Virus record (IMG/VR): IMGVR_UViG_3300030116_002175
Span: 27,231 to 49,044 of that record
From: a virus
DNA: 21,814 bases
Direction: 5' to 3' (one strand)
Notes under the pieces: model-generated
Databases searched by the model: none
Seen by the model: only the letters and a program-made list of their open reading frames with translations
Told to the model about the DNA's origin: nothing
Program-made: the position numbers and the translations under genes
Part shown: one piece after another, positions 1-7,066 of the stretch
How positions within the stretch are numbered: the first letter of the stretch is position 1
How the letters are laid out: the number at the start of each line of letters is the position of its first letter

Positions 1-8
1 TTTATTAA

Positions 9-133
9 TGCTAGTGTTTAGTAGTGTGACATGCAAACCGTTCACTTGGCTACCAAAAGCCCCAAGCTCCTAGCTCCTAGGCATGGTGTTTGGATTTACC
101 TGATGAGGTAGCGACAAGGGTTAAACACTAGCA
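9..133 (+). ncRNA. Candidate structured RNA or 5' leader, closed by a 12-bp inverted repeat
   Basis: The arms at 9-20 (TGCTAGTGTTTA) and 122-133 are perfect reverse complements separated by about 100 bases. Inside them are CATGC/GCATG (30-34 with 81-85), a bulged hairpin (45-51 with 58-66, loop ACCAAA) and a 5-bp hairpin TACCT-GATG-AGGTA (97-110), so one multibranched fold is possible. The direct repeat AGCTCCT occurs twice near 65-78. No open reading frame of note covers the stretch, and it ends 27 bases before a GTG-started gene. It could be a leader RNA, a cis-regulatory element or a DNA-level site such as an origin. The pairing was found by eye and no covariation is available. Confidence 0.42.
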
Positions 134-159
134 AGACTAACAACAGCATAGGAGAAAGT

Positions 160-468
160 GTGACTGTATTTATTACGCAAGAAGTTCCTGGTAGAGATAT
201 AACGAAGGCTTCTGAGTTTGGCGATCTGCAAATCCTCATTCCTGCAAAGGAACAAGTTGCCTTATCCTCACAGCCAACGGCTAGGAGAATAAATCGCTTG
301 TTGCGTAATTTTAACAATGAAGACTATTTGCTATTATCTGGGGATCCTGTGATTATTGGCATCTCTTGTGCTGTTGCCATGTCAAACAATTTAGGTAAAG
401 CAAAAATACTTAAATGGGATAGGCTTGATGAAGAGTATTATCCTTTAACAGTTGACATTTATAAATAA
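160..468 (+). CDS. Conserved phage protein of unknown function
   Basis: This encodes a 102-residue protein with a GTG start, chosen because GGAG lies at 151-154 and no in-frame ATG is nearby. It resembles a protein family common in podoviruses and siphoviruses near replication genes, with N-terminal V-F-I-T-Q-E, a central Y-L-L-L-S-G-D-P followed by a hydrophobic segment (residues about 64-75), and a C-terminal I-L-K-W-D-R. The central segment looks like a buried strand and helix rather than a membrane anchor. It is the first gene of the replication group and lies 10 bases upstream of the next gene. The family resemblance is from memory of phage proteins; no function is assigned. Confidence 0.75.
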   Translation: MTVFITQEVPGRDITKASEFGDLQILIPAKEQVALSSQPTARRINRLLRNFNNEDYLLLSGDPVIIGISCAVAMSNNLGKAKILKWDRLDEEYYPLTVDIYK

Positions 469-478
469 GGAGGCTTAC

Positions 479-1024
479 ATGGATTTTGAATCAACTGCTA
501 ACGAGCTTACGAAAGTAAGTGAAAAAGGTTTAAGTGCTGTTAGTTCGCTTTGCAAAATGCAAGTAGAACTTGAGGACAGAGTTAAAACCTTAAAGTCAGA
601 ACTAAAAGAGGCTGAGCAAAAGTTAAGAGAAATATCACACGACTTATTGCCCTCTGCTATGCAAGAACATAATTTAAAAACCTTGCAAACAGAAGATGGT
701 CATGAGATTACTGTGGCAGACTTTGTATCAGCACACATAACAGAAGCTAATAGGAAGGAAGCTCATGAGTGGCTAGTTTCTAATGGCTTTGGAAGTATAA
801 TAAAGAATACTGTTACTGCTTCATTTGGTAGGAACGAAGATAATAAGGCTAAAGATTTGTTAGCTGACCTACAAGGTAAAGGTATGACAGTAAGTAATAA
901 GGTTTGGGTAGAGCCAATGACACTAAAGTCATTTGTTAAAGAACAAACTGGAAAAGGTGAAAATATACCTCATGACTTGTTTGGTGTATTTTTAGGTTTA
1001 CAAGCTAAAGTAAGGAGAAAGTAA
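479..1024 (+). CDS. Coiled-coil phage protein upstream of the putative ssDNA-binding protein
   Basis: This encodes a 181-residue protein. The ATG at 479 is preferred over the in-frame TTG at 452 because AAGGAGG (467-473) sits 5 bases upstream. Residues about 20-55 are rich in E, K, L and Q with heptad spacing, suggesting a coiled coil. The C-terminal half has a helical pattern with E-A-x-x-W-L-x-x-x-G-F-G and T-L-K-S-F-V-K-E, which I recall from conserved phage proteins encoded beside ssDNA-binding proteins. The stop overlaps the next start by one base (TAATG), indicating translational coupling. A role with the replication proteins is inferred from position only. Confidence 0.7.
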   Translation: MDFESTANELTKVSEKGLSAVSSLCKMQVELEDRVKTLKSELKEAEQKLREISHDLLPSAMQEHNLKTLQTEDGHEITVADFVSAHITEANRKEAHEWLVSNGFGSIIKNTVTASFGRNEDNKAKDLLADLQGKGMTVSNKVWVEPMTLKSFVKEQTGKGENIPHDLFGVFLGLQAKVRRK

Positions 1025-1848
1025 TGGCTGAAGTTGTAAAGAAACAAGGGGGAGCACTTGTAAACGCTTCATTTGAAGAGATGTCTGGTTTAGGTTTTGC
1101 AGAAACTACAACTCAAGATATGTCTATACCTTTTTTAAGAATACTTGGAGCACAAAGCCCACAAGTTGATGAGTCTGACGGTGCTTATGTTGAAGGTGCA
1201 AAAGGAGGTATGCTATATAATACGGTCACAAACACAGTAACTTCAGGTAAAGAAGGAATGTTAGTTGTGCCGTGTTACTATAACAGACGGTATGTTGAGT
1301 GGAAGCCAAGAACAGAGGGTGGTGGTTATGTAGCTAGTTATTTACCAGATGACCCAATCGTGCCTACGGCAGTACGCAATGATAAAAACGAAGAAGTTTT
1401 GCCAAATGGTAACTTGTTGACAAACACTGCTCAACATTTTGTAATGCTTGTTGAAGGTGACCAATACAGTAGGTGTCTAATAACAATGTCTAGTACACAA
1501 TTAAAAAAGTCAAGACGTTGGTTATCACAAATGAACGCTATGACAGCTATGGGTAAGAATGGACCATACACTTTACCAATGATGTCTCAGTTCTACACCT
1601 TAACAACTGTGCCTGAGCAAAATGATTTAGGTAAATGGTATGGTTGGGCTATCGCTCGTGAAAGGCAACTAGATTTATCTAACGACTTTGAAAAAAGTTT
1701 GTTTGACAATGCAGTTGCTTTTGCAAAGTCTGTTGAAGCTGGAGAGGTAGAGGCAAAAGAAGTTTCGCCTGACCCTACTCCAGAAGACTTACCACCAATT
1801 AAAGATGCACCAAAGCAAACTGCAGAAGTTGATGGTGACCCTTTCTAA
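1024..1848 (+). CDS. Putative phage single-stranded DNA-binding protein
   Basis: This encodes a 274-residue protein. The N-terminal two thirds look like a beta-rich domain (P-F-L-R-I-L-G near residue 36, then V-V-P-C-Y-Y-N-R-R-Y-V-E-W near 82). The last about 35 residues are acidic and proline-rich, ending D-G-D-P-F. Acidic tails ending in aromatic residues are the partner-binding signature of SSB (D-D-D-I-P-F) and T7 gp2.5. Position supports this: it is coupled to the preceding gene and sits just upstream of primase and helicase. The fold itself was not recognised, so an annealing or recombination protein is an alternative. Length is close to phage SSBs such as gp2.5 and gp32. Confidence 0.5.
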   Translation: MAEVVKKQGGALVNASFEEMSGLGFAETTTQDMSIPFLRILGAQSPQVDESDGAYVEGAKGGMLYNTVTNTVTSGKEGMLVVPCYYNRRYVEWKPRTEGGGYVASYLPDDPIVPTAVRNDKNEEVLPNGNLLTNTAQHFVMLVEGDQYSRCLITMSSTQLKKSRRWLSQMNAMTAMGKNGPYTLPMMSQFYTLTTVPEQNDLGKWYGWAIARERQLDLSNDFEKSLFDNAVAFAKSVEAGEVEAKEVSPDPTPEDLPPIKDAPKQTAEVDGDPF

Positions 1849-1893
1849 GAACACTTGATATTGTAGCAATGGGATTAGGACAATATTAAGTTA

Positions 1894-1948
1894 GAAGCCA
1901 CAATGCCTCCTTTCTGTGTTACTCATGGGTTGTGGCTTCGTTTTCTTT
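1894..1948 (+). terminator. 10-bp hairpin followed by a T-rich run; terminator or attenuator candidate
   Basis: GAAGCCACAA (1894-1903) and TTGTGGCTTC (1930-1939) are perfect reverse complements with a 26-base loop. GTTTTCTTT follows at 1940-1948. The long loop is unusual for an intrinsic terminator. The 3' arm ends about 10 bases before the primase Shine-Dalgarno (GGAGAGG, 1949-1955), so the hairpin may instead regulate primase expression. Confidence 0.45.
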
Positions 1949-1957
1949 GGAGAGGTT

Positions 1958-3475
1958 ATGGAGTTAGCAGAAAAGTTATTTAAATTATTTGAAGGTAATA
2001 AACGAGCCTACGGTGTTGTTGACCTTGATGAAAACGGTAGTGGTAAAAAGACTGGTGTATATAAGATAATTAAAAAGCCACCCGAAGTACAACACTGGAT
2101 TGACCATTTAAATGGTAAACAAGGTCTAGGTATTATACCTATTATGGATGATAATACTTGTTTATGGGGAGCTATCGATGTTGATAACTACCAAGTAGAC
2201 CATAAGAATTTAGTTGAAAGATTACGCAAAGAAAGAATTATAGGTTGGGTCGCAAGAAGTAAATCAGGTGGAGCCCATATATATTTCTTTTTTAAGGAAC
2301 CTATAAAAGCATCTACAGTAAAAAATAAACTTGCAGAGATTGCGTCAGGATTGGGGCAAGCTGAAGGTGAAGTGTTTCCTAAACAATCAGAAATATTAGT
2401 GGAGCGTGGTGATACTGGCAATGGATTAAACATGCCTTACTATAAAGGTAAGATGAGTACACGGTCTGTGTATGATCTTAAAACACTAGATGTACTATCA
2501 CCTGAGGAGTTTGTTAAAAAAGCCTCACAATATAAAATAGGTAAACAACAGTTTACTGATTATAAGATAAATGCCAATCAAGACAATCACTTACCCGATG
2601 GACCACCTTGTCTTCAACACTTATGCAGTATGGGTTTTGGCGAAGGGTCACGCAATAATGCTCTATTTAATCTAGGTGTTTACGCTCGCATGTTTGATGC
2701 TGATAACTGGGAGGCTTTGATACAAAGATATAATCTAGAGTATTTGAAACCCTCACTTTCACATGCTGAAGTTGGAGCAGTGATCAAGCAGTTGCAACGC
2801 AAAGATTACTTTTATAAATGTGAAGACCAACCTATAAAACCTTTTTGTAATAAAGAAGTGTGTGTCACACGCAAACATGGTGTTGGACCAAATGGTGTAC
2901 AGAACAGTATGTCAGCACTTACAAAAATAGATGGTGATCCACCCATCTGGATTTTAAATGTAGATGGACAAAGGTTAGAGTTAAGTACGGATGGATTAGT
3001 TTCACAAACAAGATTCCAAAAAGATTGTGTATCACAGATAAATAGATTACCAAGAACAGTAAGTCAAAATGCTTGGCAGACAAGAATACAATTACTGTTG
3101 GATAGTTTAACTATTGTAGAAGTGCCACCAGATGCTACTATTAAAGGTGAGTTTGAAGATTTACTGCATTCCTTTTGTAGTGAAAGAGCAAGGGGTGTGG
3201 AACGTGAAGATATTTTGCAAGGAGTTGCAGTATGGATGGATGGAAAAGTTTACTTTCAAGTTAAAGATATTAAGAAACATCTTTCAGTAAATGATTTTAA
3301 CCATTACTCTTCTTCTAAAATAACTTTACGATTACAGAATATAGAGGCTGATAAAATGTTTTGGCGAGTCAAAGGTAAGGGAATACATGTATGGTCGTTA
3401 CCACAAGAGTATTTTGAAACAGATGATGAGCCTATGAAGTTACCTGACATACCTAAACAAGAAGATGTAATATAA
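1958..3475 (+). CDS. Archaeo-eukaryotic-type primase of the TOTE/AEP family
   Basis: This encodes a 505-residue DNA primase. The ATG at 1958 is chosen for its GGAGAGG site; an upstream in-frame start at 1916 lies inside the hairpin region. AEP motifs are visible: the metal-binding pair A-I-D-V-D (D74, D76), S-K-S-G-G-A-H (S101-H107), and E-V-F-P-K-Q (138-143) followed by G-N-G-L-N-M-P-Y. A helical middle region leads to a cysteine cluster (C288, C297, C302) followed by T-R-K-H-G, which may bind metal. The C-terminus (about 400-500) looks like a winged-helix domain. It synthesises primers for replication. It overlaps the helicase start by one base (TAATG), so the two proteins are probably made together. 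Confidence 0.8.
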   Translation: MELAEKLFKLFEGNKRAYGVVDLDENGSGKKTGVYKIIKKPPEVQHWIDHLNGKQGLGIIPIMDDNTCLWGAIDVDNYQVDHKNLVERLRKERIIGWVARSKSGGAHIYFFFKEPIKASTVKNKLAEIASGLGQAEGEVFPKQSEILVERGDTGNGLNMPYYKGKMSTRSVYDLKTLDVLSPEEFVKKASQYKIGKQQFTDYKINANQDNHLPDGPPCLQHLCSMGFGEGSRNNALFNLGVYARMFDADNWEALIQRYNLEYLKPSLSHAEVGAVIKQLQRKDYFYKCEDQPIKPFCNKEVCVTRKHGVGPNGVQNSMSALTKIDGDPPIWILNVDGQRLELSTDGLVSQTRFQKDCVSQINRLPRTVSQNAWQTRIQLLLDSLTIVEVPPDATIKGEFEDLLHSFCSERARGVEREDILQGVAVWMDGKVYFQVKDIKKHLSVNDFNHYSSSKITLRLQNIEADKMFWRVKGKGIHVWSLPQEYFETDDEPMKLPDIPKQEDVI

Positions 3476-4992
3476 TGAAGATTGTAGTTGGACCTCCTGG
3501 AACTGGAAAGACTACAAAGCTATTATCATTAGTAGAACAATACCTAGCTTCTGGAGTGCCTCCAGATAAAATTGGTTACTTTGCTTTTACAAGAAGAGCA
3601 GCGAATGAAGCTATTGAAAGAGCATGTGAAAAATTTAAATTAGTAAAGCGTGACTTACCTTATTTTAGAACACTCCACAGCCTAGCGTTTATGCAGATAG
3701 GTATAAGCCACTCACAAATACTTACACAAAGTAAATATAAAGAAATATCTGACTGGCTTAAGATCGGTAACTTTTACGGACAAATGGATCAAGCTGATAG
3801 CCCCTTTAAGGATTATGGTTATGGAGATAAATTTTTAGAGATTATAAATATGTCTAGAATTTTACAACAACCTCTACGTTCTGTTTACAACTCTTCTACT
3901 GTGCCAATGCGTACTGATTGGTCAAGAGTGGATTATGTAAATCGTGGGTTACAAAGATGGAAGCAAGTTTATGACTTATATGATTATACAGATATGTTAG
4001 AATCATTTTGTAAAAGAGAGTTATCGCCAAGACTAGAGGCTGTGTTTATTGATGAAGCACAAGACTTATCACCCCTTCAGTGGCAAATGGTTCATCAGTT
4101 ACAAAACAATACTAAAGAAATATATGTAGCAGGAGATGATGACCAAGCTATATTTAGGTATGCTGGAGCAGATGTGGATTACTTTATAAACCTAGATGGA
4201 GAGGTTACTGTGTTAAATCAAAGTTATAGGATACCGTCCTTACACCATAAATTAAGTCAAAGTGTGATCAGTAAAGTCGTGGGTAGGAGACAAAAAGCGT
4301 TCTTGCCAAGAGCAGAACAAGGCACAGTGAACTGGTACAGACACTCAGAGATGGTTGACATATCGGATGGAGACTGGTTATTGTTAAGTAGAACAACTCG
4401 TGGTGCTAAACAACTTGAGGAAGAAGTAAGAAGGCGAGGACATTTATATATCTATAACGGAAGTAACTCGATTGATAATAAAGTTTTGGAAGCTGTAAGA
4501 CTCTGGGAAAAATTAAGGTCAGGTGAAAGGTTAAGGATGGAACAAGTAAAAGTCGTCTACAAACAAATGTTATTAGGAAAACAAGTAGAGTATGGACATA
4601 AGACTTTACCCAAAGCGAAGGAAGGTGAATTTTATAGTCTACAAGATTTAAAAGACTTTCATGGATTATTACATAATCTTCCTTGGGATGAGGGGTTAGG
4701 TAAGATAGCTGAGTCGGATAGGCGATATATTAAGGCTTGTCTTCGTAAAGGTGAATCATTAACAGCGACGCCACGCATAAGAATCTCTACTATTCATTCT
4801 GCAAAAGGAGCTCAGGCTACAAATGTTCTAATGTTGACAGATACAATGCGTCGATCATATTCTATGTGGCGAAGGTTTGATAATGCACACTATGATGAAG
4901 CTAGGGTCTTTTATGTTGGTTTAACTAGAGCGATAAAAAATCTACACTTGATACAACCTATGTACTCACAAGGATACTCCATACCAAACTAA
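3475..4992 (+). CDS. Superfamily 1 (UvrD/Rep-like) DNA helicase
   Basis: This encodes a 505-residue helicase with the complete SF1 motif set: Walker A G-P-P-G-T-G-K-T-T (6-14), motif Ia with A-F-T-R-R-A-A, Walker B F-I-D-E-A-Q-D (D193, E194), motif III G-D-D-D-Q-A-I-F (around 221-228), motif IV N-Q-S-Y-R-I-P (248-254), motif V S-T-I-H-S-A-K-G (438-445) and motif VI V-G-L-T-R-A (481-486). All ATP-binding and arginine residues I can check are intact. It would unwind duplex DNA at the fork or during recombination. It is shorter than UvrD and closer in size to Dda-like phage helicases. The start overlaps the primase stop. Confidence 0.93.
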   Translation: MKIVVGPPGTGKTTKLLSLVEQYLASGVPPDKIGYFAFTRRAANEAIERACEKFKLVKRDLPYFRTLHSLAFMQIGISHSQILTQSKYKEISDWLKIGNFYGQMDQADSPFKDYGYGDKFLEIINMSRILQQPLRSVYNSSTVPMRTDWSRVDYVNRGLQRWKQVYDLYDYTDMLESFCKRELSPRLEAVFIDEAQDLSPLQWQMVHQLQNNTKEIYVAGDDDQAIFRYAGADVDYFINLDGEVTVLNQSYRIPSLHHKLSQSVISKVVGRRQKAFLPRAEQGTVNWYRHSEMVDISDGDWLLLSRTTRGAKQLEEEVRRRGHLYIYNGSNSIDNKVLEAVRLWEKLRSGERLRMEQVKVVYKQMLLGKQVEYGHKTLPKAKEGEFYSLQDLKDFHGLLHNLPWDEGLGKIAESDRRYIKACLRKGESLTATPRIRISTIHSAKGAQATNVLMLTDTMRRSYSMWRRFDNAHYDEARVFYVGLTRAIKNLHLIQPMYSQGYSIPN

Positions 4993-5016
4993 ATGCTCAA
5001 AAAGAGTATGCGACGA

Positions 5017-5044
5017 TTTACAGTTAGGTATCACACTATATATT
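5017..5044 (+). promoter_or_regulatory. Candidate sigma70-type promoter for the 5081 operon
   Basis: TTTACA (5017-5022) is 16 bases from TATATT (5039-5044), in an 88-base gap after the helicase gene. ATCAC at 5030-5034 lies four bases before the -10 box, matching three other gaps in this window. The gene start is 37 bases downstream of the -10. Confidence 0.55.
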
Positions 5045-5080
5045 ATAAGCATAACGCAAACAAACTACGAAAGGTTTATT

Positions 5081-5395
5081 ATGTCGCAGTTATATGTAAA
5101 CAAAGAGCTACTTATTAAGCTCAACAATAGGGCAATTAGGCGTAAGTCTAATAGAAGCCTTGTTGTAAAAAAATTGCAGGAATTACCTAACACCCTTGCA
5201 GATATTGGGTTTGAAGGTGATGATGCTACCGACCTTGTGCGTTATCCCGTAACACAAGCAATGCCCCACAATGATGTGGAGATGCGTGTTTGTTTTGCAA
5301 CGCACGAGGGTAAACAAATGTGGCTAGATATTAGTTTTAAGGAGTACGACAGCCTCCCACAACTAGACCTAGCTACTAACAATGATGTGCAGTAA
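5081..5395 (+). CDS. Hypothetical phage protein
   Basis: This encodes a 104-residue protein that I do not recognise. The ATG follows GAAAGG at about 5069-5074. The N-terminus is basic and helical (R-A-I-R-R-K-S-N-R), while the rest is mixed and acidic, with D-I-G-F-E-G-D-D and a likely beta hairpin (V-E-M-R-V-C-F, then W-L-D-I-S-F). There is no signal peptide or membrane segment. It is the first gene after the promoter at 5017-5044 and lies 11 bases upstream of the DUF932 gene. Confidence 0.65.
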   Translation: MSQLYVNKELLIKLNNRAIRRKSNRSLVVKKLQELPNTLADIGFEGDDATDLVRYPVTQAMPHNDVEMRVCFATHEGKQMWLDISFKEYDSLPQLDLATNNDVQ

Positions 5396-5406
5396 AGGAG
5401 GTTTAT

Positions 5407-6435
5407 ATGGCTCACATGGTTGAAACTATGGCTTATGCAGGACAAGTTCCTTGGCATGGGTTAGGTAATAAAGTCGACGCTAACTTATCCCCTGAGGAAA
5501 TGTTAGTCGCCGCTGGACTTGACTGGACTGTGTCCAAGCGTCCATTCTATTTTGCTGACAAGCCAAATACTTGGGACTTAAATGACCCACGAGGTGAAGC
5601 AAAATTACTCAAGGCAGATAAGCATTTTGCTATTGTGCGTGACACTGACAATAGGGTGTTGTCGCATTGTGGTGAGGCTTTTGTGCCATTCCAAAACAGT
5701 GAAACAATGTCGTTTTTCAAAAAGTTTACCGAAGCAGGACATATGCAAATGGATACTGCAGGAAGTTTATCAGACGGTGAACGTGTTTGGGGTCTTGCTA
5801 AAATTAAAAAAGGTTTTAAGTTAGCAGGAGGCGATGAAATAGAAGGCTACTTACTTATGGCTAACAGTCACAAGGTAGGTTCTGCTATGACTATTATGTT
5901 CACACCTATCAGGGTTGTTTGTAATAATACGATAACTCTGGCACTTAATCAAGACGGTATCACTGGTAAGTTCCGTATGTTACATTTACAAATGTTTGAC
6001 GAAGAGGTTATGCGTTCTGCTGAACAAGCATTGGGTATATCTGGCGAGCAAATGAAAGTGTTCCAGGAACAATCAGAGTTCCTTGCTAGTAAGCGAGCAA
6101 AGCAAGAACAAATTGATAACTACATTGCTGAGATGTTACAGCCGAAGTTACTTATTGAAAGGGCAAAGGCTGACGGTCTTGACCAACCACTACTACACGA
6201 GCAGTTTACTAATACTTCTGAGCTTGTAAGACAAGCTATTGAAACAAGTCCTGGAAGTAATATGCAATCTGCAAAGGGTACTTGGTGGGGTGTTCTCAAC
6301 GGTCTTACTTATGTAATGGACCACCAGAAAAAAGCTAGTACCCAAGACAATAGACTTACTTCCTCATGGTTTGGTGGTAATGCTGTCCTCAAGCGTAAGG
6401 GTCTAGCAAAAGCCTTGGAGTATGCAAAGGCTTAA
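5407..6435 (+). CDS. DUF932-family phage/plasmid-like protein
   Basis: This encodes a 342-residue protein of the DUF932 family (TIGR03299, phage/plasmid-like), widespread in phages and plasmids and without an established activity. Family features are visible: V-P-W-H-G-L-G near residues 14-20, S-P-E-E-M-L-V-A-A-G-L-D-W near 28-40, a central F-T-P-I-R-V-V-C-N-N-T segment and, in the C-terminal half, K-G-T-W-W-G-V-L-N-G. The start follows AAAGGAGG (5395-5402), one of the strongest ribosome sites in the window, so it is probably well expressed. It lies among early and replication genes; no membrane or export signal is seen. Confidence 0.82.
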   Translation: MAHMVETMAYAGQVPWHGLGNKVDANLSPEEMLVAAGLDWTVSKRPFYFADKPNTWDLNDPRGEAKLLKADKHFAIVRDTDNRVLSHCGEAFVPFQNSETMSFFKKFTEAGHMQMDTAGSLSDGERVWGLAKIKKGFKLAGGDEIEGYLLMANSHKVGSAMTIMFTPIRVVCNNTITLALNQDGITGKFRMLHLQMFDEEVMRSAEQALGISGEQMKVFQEQSEFLASKRAKQEQIDNYIAEMLQPKLLIERAKADGLDQPLLHEQFTNTSELVRQAIETSPGSNMQSAKGTWWGVLNGLTYVMDHQKKASTQDNRLTSSWFGGNAVLKRKGLAKALEYAKA

Positions 6436-6443
6436 CTTCCTCG

Positions 6444-6472
6444 GGTAGAGCACAATGTTATTGTGTTCTACC
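6444..6472 (+). terminator. 13-bp perfect hairpin after the DUF932 gene; no T tract
   Basis: GGTAGAGCACAAT (6444-6456) pairs with ATTGTGTTCTACC (6460-6472) through 12 Watson-Crick pairs and one G-U, with a 3-base loop. It starts 8 bases after the DUF932 stop. No T run follows (CTATCCCTT), so it is not a typical intrinsic terminator. It may protect the upstream mRNA 3' end or be a processing or Rho-associated site. Confidence 0.5.
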
Positions 6473-6522
6473 TATCCCTTGTTAATATTAATTATGTAAA
6501 CTTTTATAGAAAGGGAAGTTTT

Positions 6523-6894
6523 ATGAACAAACTAACAAAGCAGATCTACAATGCTTTAAAAAATGTAGACAAAGCAGATTTTTGGGACGTATTTGGTGAT
6601 GCTCATACAATATTTGCACCCTCAGCTTTTACAAAGTTAGGTCTCCCAGAAAGTTATGTCAACACTTTTGTATATAATTACATGTCAGACGGCACTCCAA
6701 AAGGCACTATTACTGACAATGATGGTAATATGCTTGATGAGTTAAAAGGTGTAATGTCTTCTAATGTTGCAAGTAATATCGCTGGAAAGTTTGACTTAAA
6801 TGATGCTATACTTGAGGCAGGACAAAAGATGGGCAGAGGTTCTTCTTTGCGTATTATTTCTGGTGCTATATGGAAGCATGTACATGAAGTGTAG
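6523..6894 (+). CDS. Hypothetical phage protein
   Basis: This encodes a 123-residue protein with no function recognised. The ATG at 6523 is preferred over the in-frame start at 6463, because 6463 lies inside the hairpin and GAAAGGGAAG (6509-6518) directly precedes 6523. The N-terminus is basic (N-K-L-T-K-Q-I-Y-N-A-L-K-N-V); the C-terminus ends in a helix with I-I-S-G-A-I-W-K-H-V. It looks like a small soluble alpha/beta protein. Its 3' end overlaps the next gene by 11 bases. Confidence 0.65.
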   Translation: MNKLTKQIYNALKNVDKADFWDVFGDAHTIFAPSAFTKLGLPESYVNTFVYNYMSDGTPKGTITDNDGNMLDELKGVMSSNVASNIAGKFDLNDAILEAGQKMGRGSSLRIISGAIWKHVHEV

Positions 6895-7066
6895 AAAGTG
6901 TGATGAACGCATAACAATTAGGCGAGTAGAGTTAGGTTACTCTACTTGCTTAACTTGTGGTGAAGCAGAGGCAAAGCAAGTTACTCACACTGTTGTGCCA
7001 ATGCACAAATCTAATTATGTTGTGATTACCAACATGAAACATTTAATAGGAGTAAATGTAAAATGA
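6884..7066 (+). CDS. Small zinc-ribbon protein
   Basis: This encodes a 60-residue protein. The ATG at 6884 is chosen over an in-frame start at 6800, because the extra residues would be a shadow of the upstream gene and the cysteine domain begins here. Residues 3-6 are C-R-K-C and a second C-L-T-C follows about 20 residues later, the spacing of a zinc ribbon like the C-terminal part of TraR/DksA proteins; E-R-I-T-I-R-R-V-E between them resembles that group. The long DksA coiled coil is absent. It ends in an ATGA overlap with the hypermodification gene at 7063. A regulatory or nucleic-acid-binding role is inference. Confidence 0.6.
   Translation: MKCRKCDERITIRRVELGYSTCLTCGEAEAKQVTHTVVPMHKSNYVVITNMKHLIGVNVK

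Noticed and set aside
33-113. GCAAACC, AAAGCC and AGGTAGCG appear in the order seen in class I cyclic-di-GMP riboswitches.
   Set aside because: The first helix would have about two pairs, the GAAA loop and CGC segment are missing, and the 12-bp outer helix does not match. Kept only as a generic structured element.
99-120. CTGATGAG near the left structured element resembles the hammerhead ribozyme core.
   Set aside because: The required GAAA box is absent (CGACAAGG instead), stem II would be about one pair, and no cleavage-site arrangement fits.
452-478. Upstream TTG start for the coiled-coil gene.
   Set aside because: AAGGAGG lies between it and the ATG at 479, which is ideally spaced.
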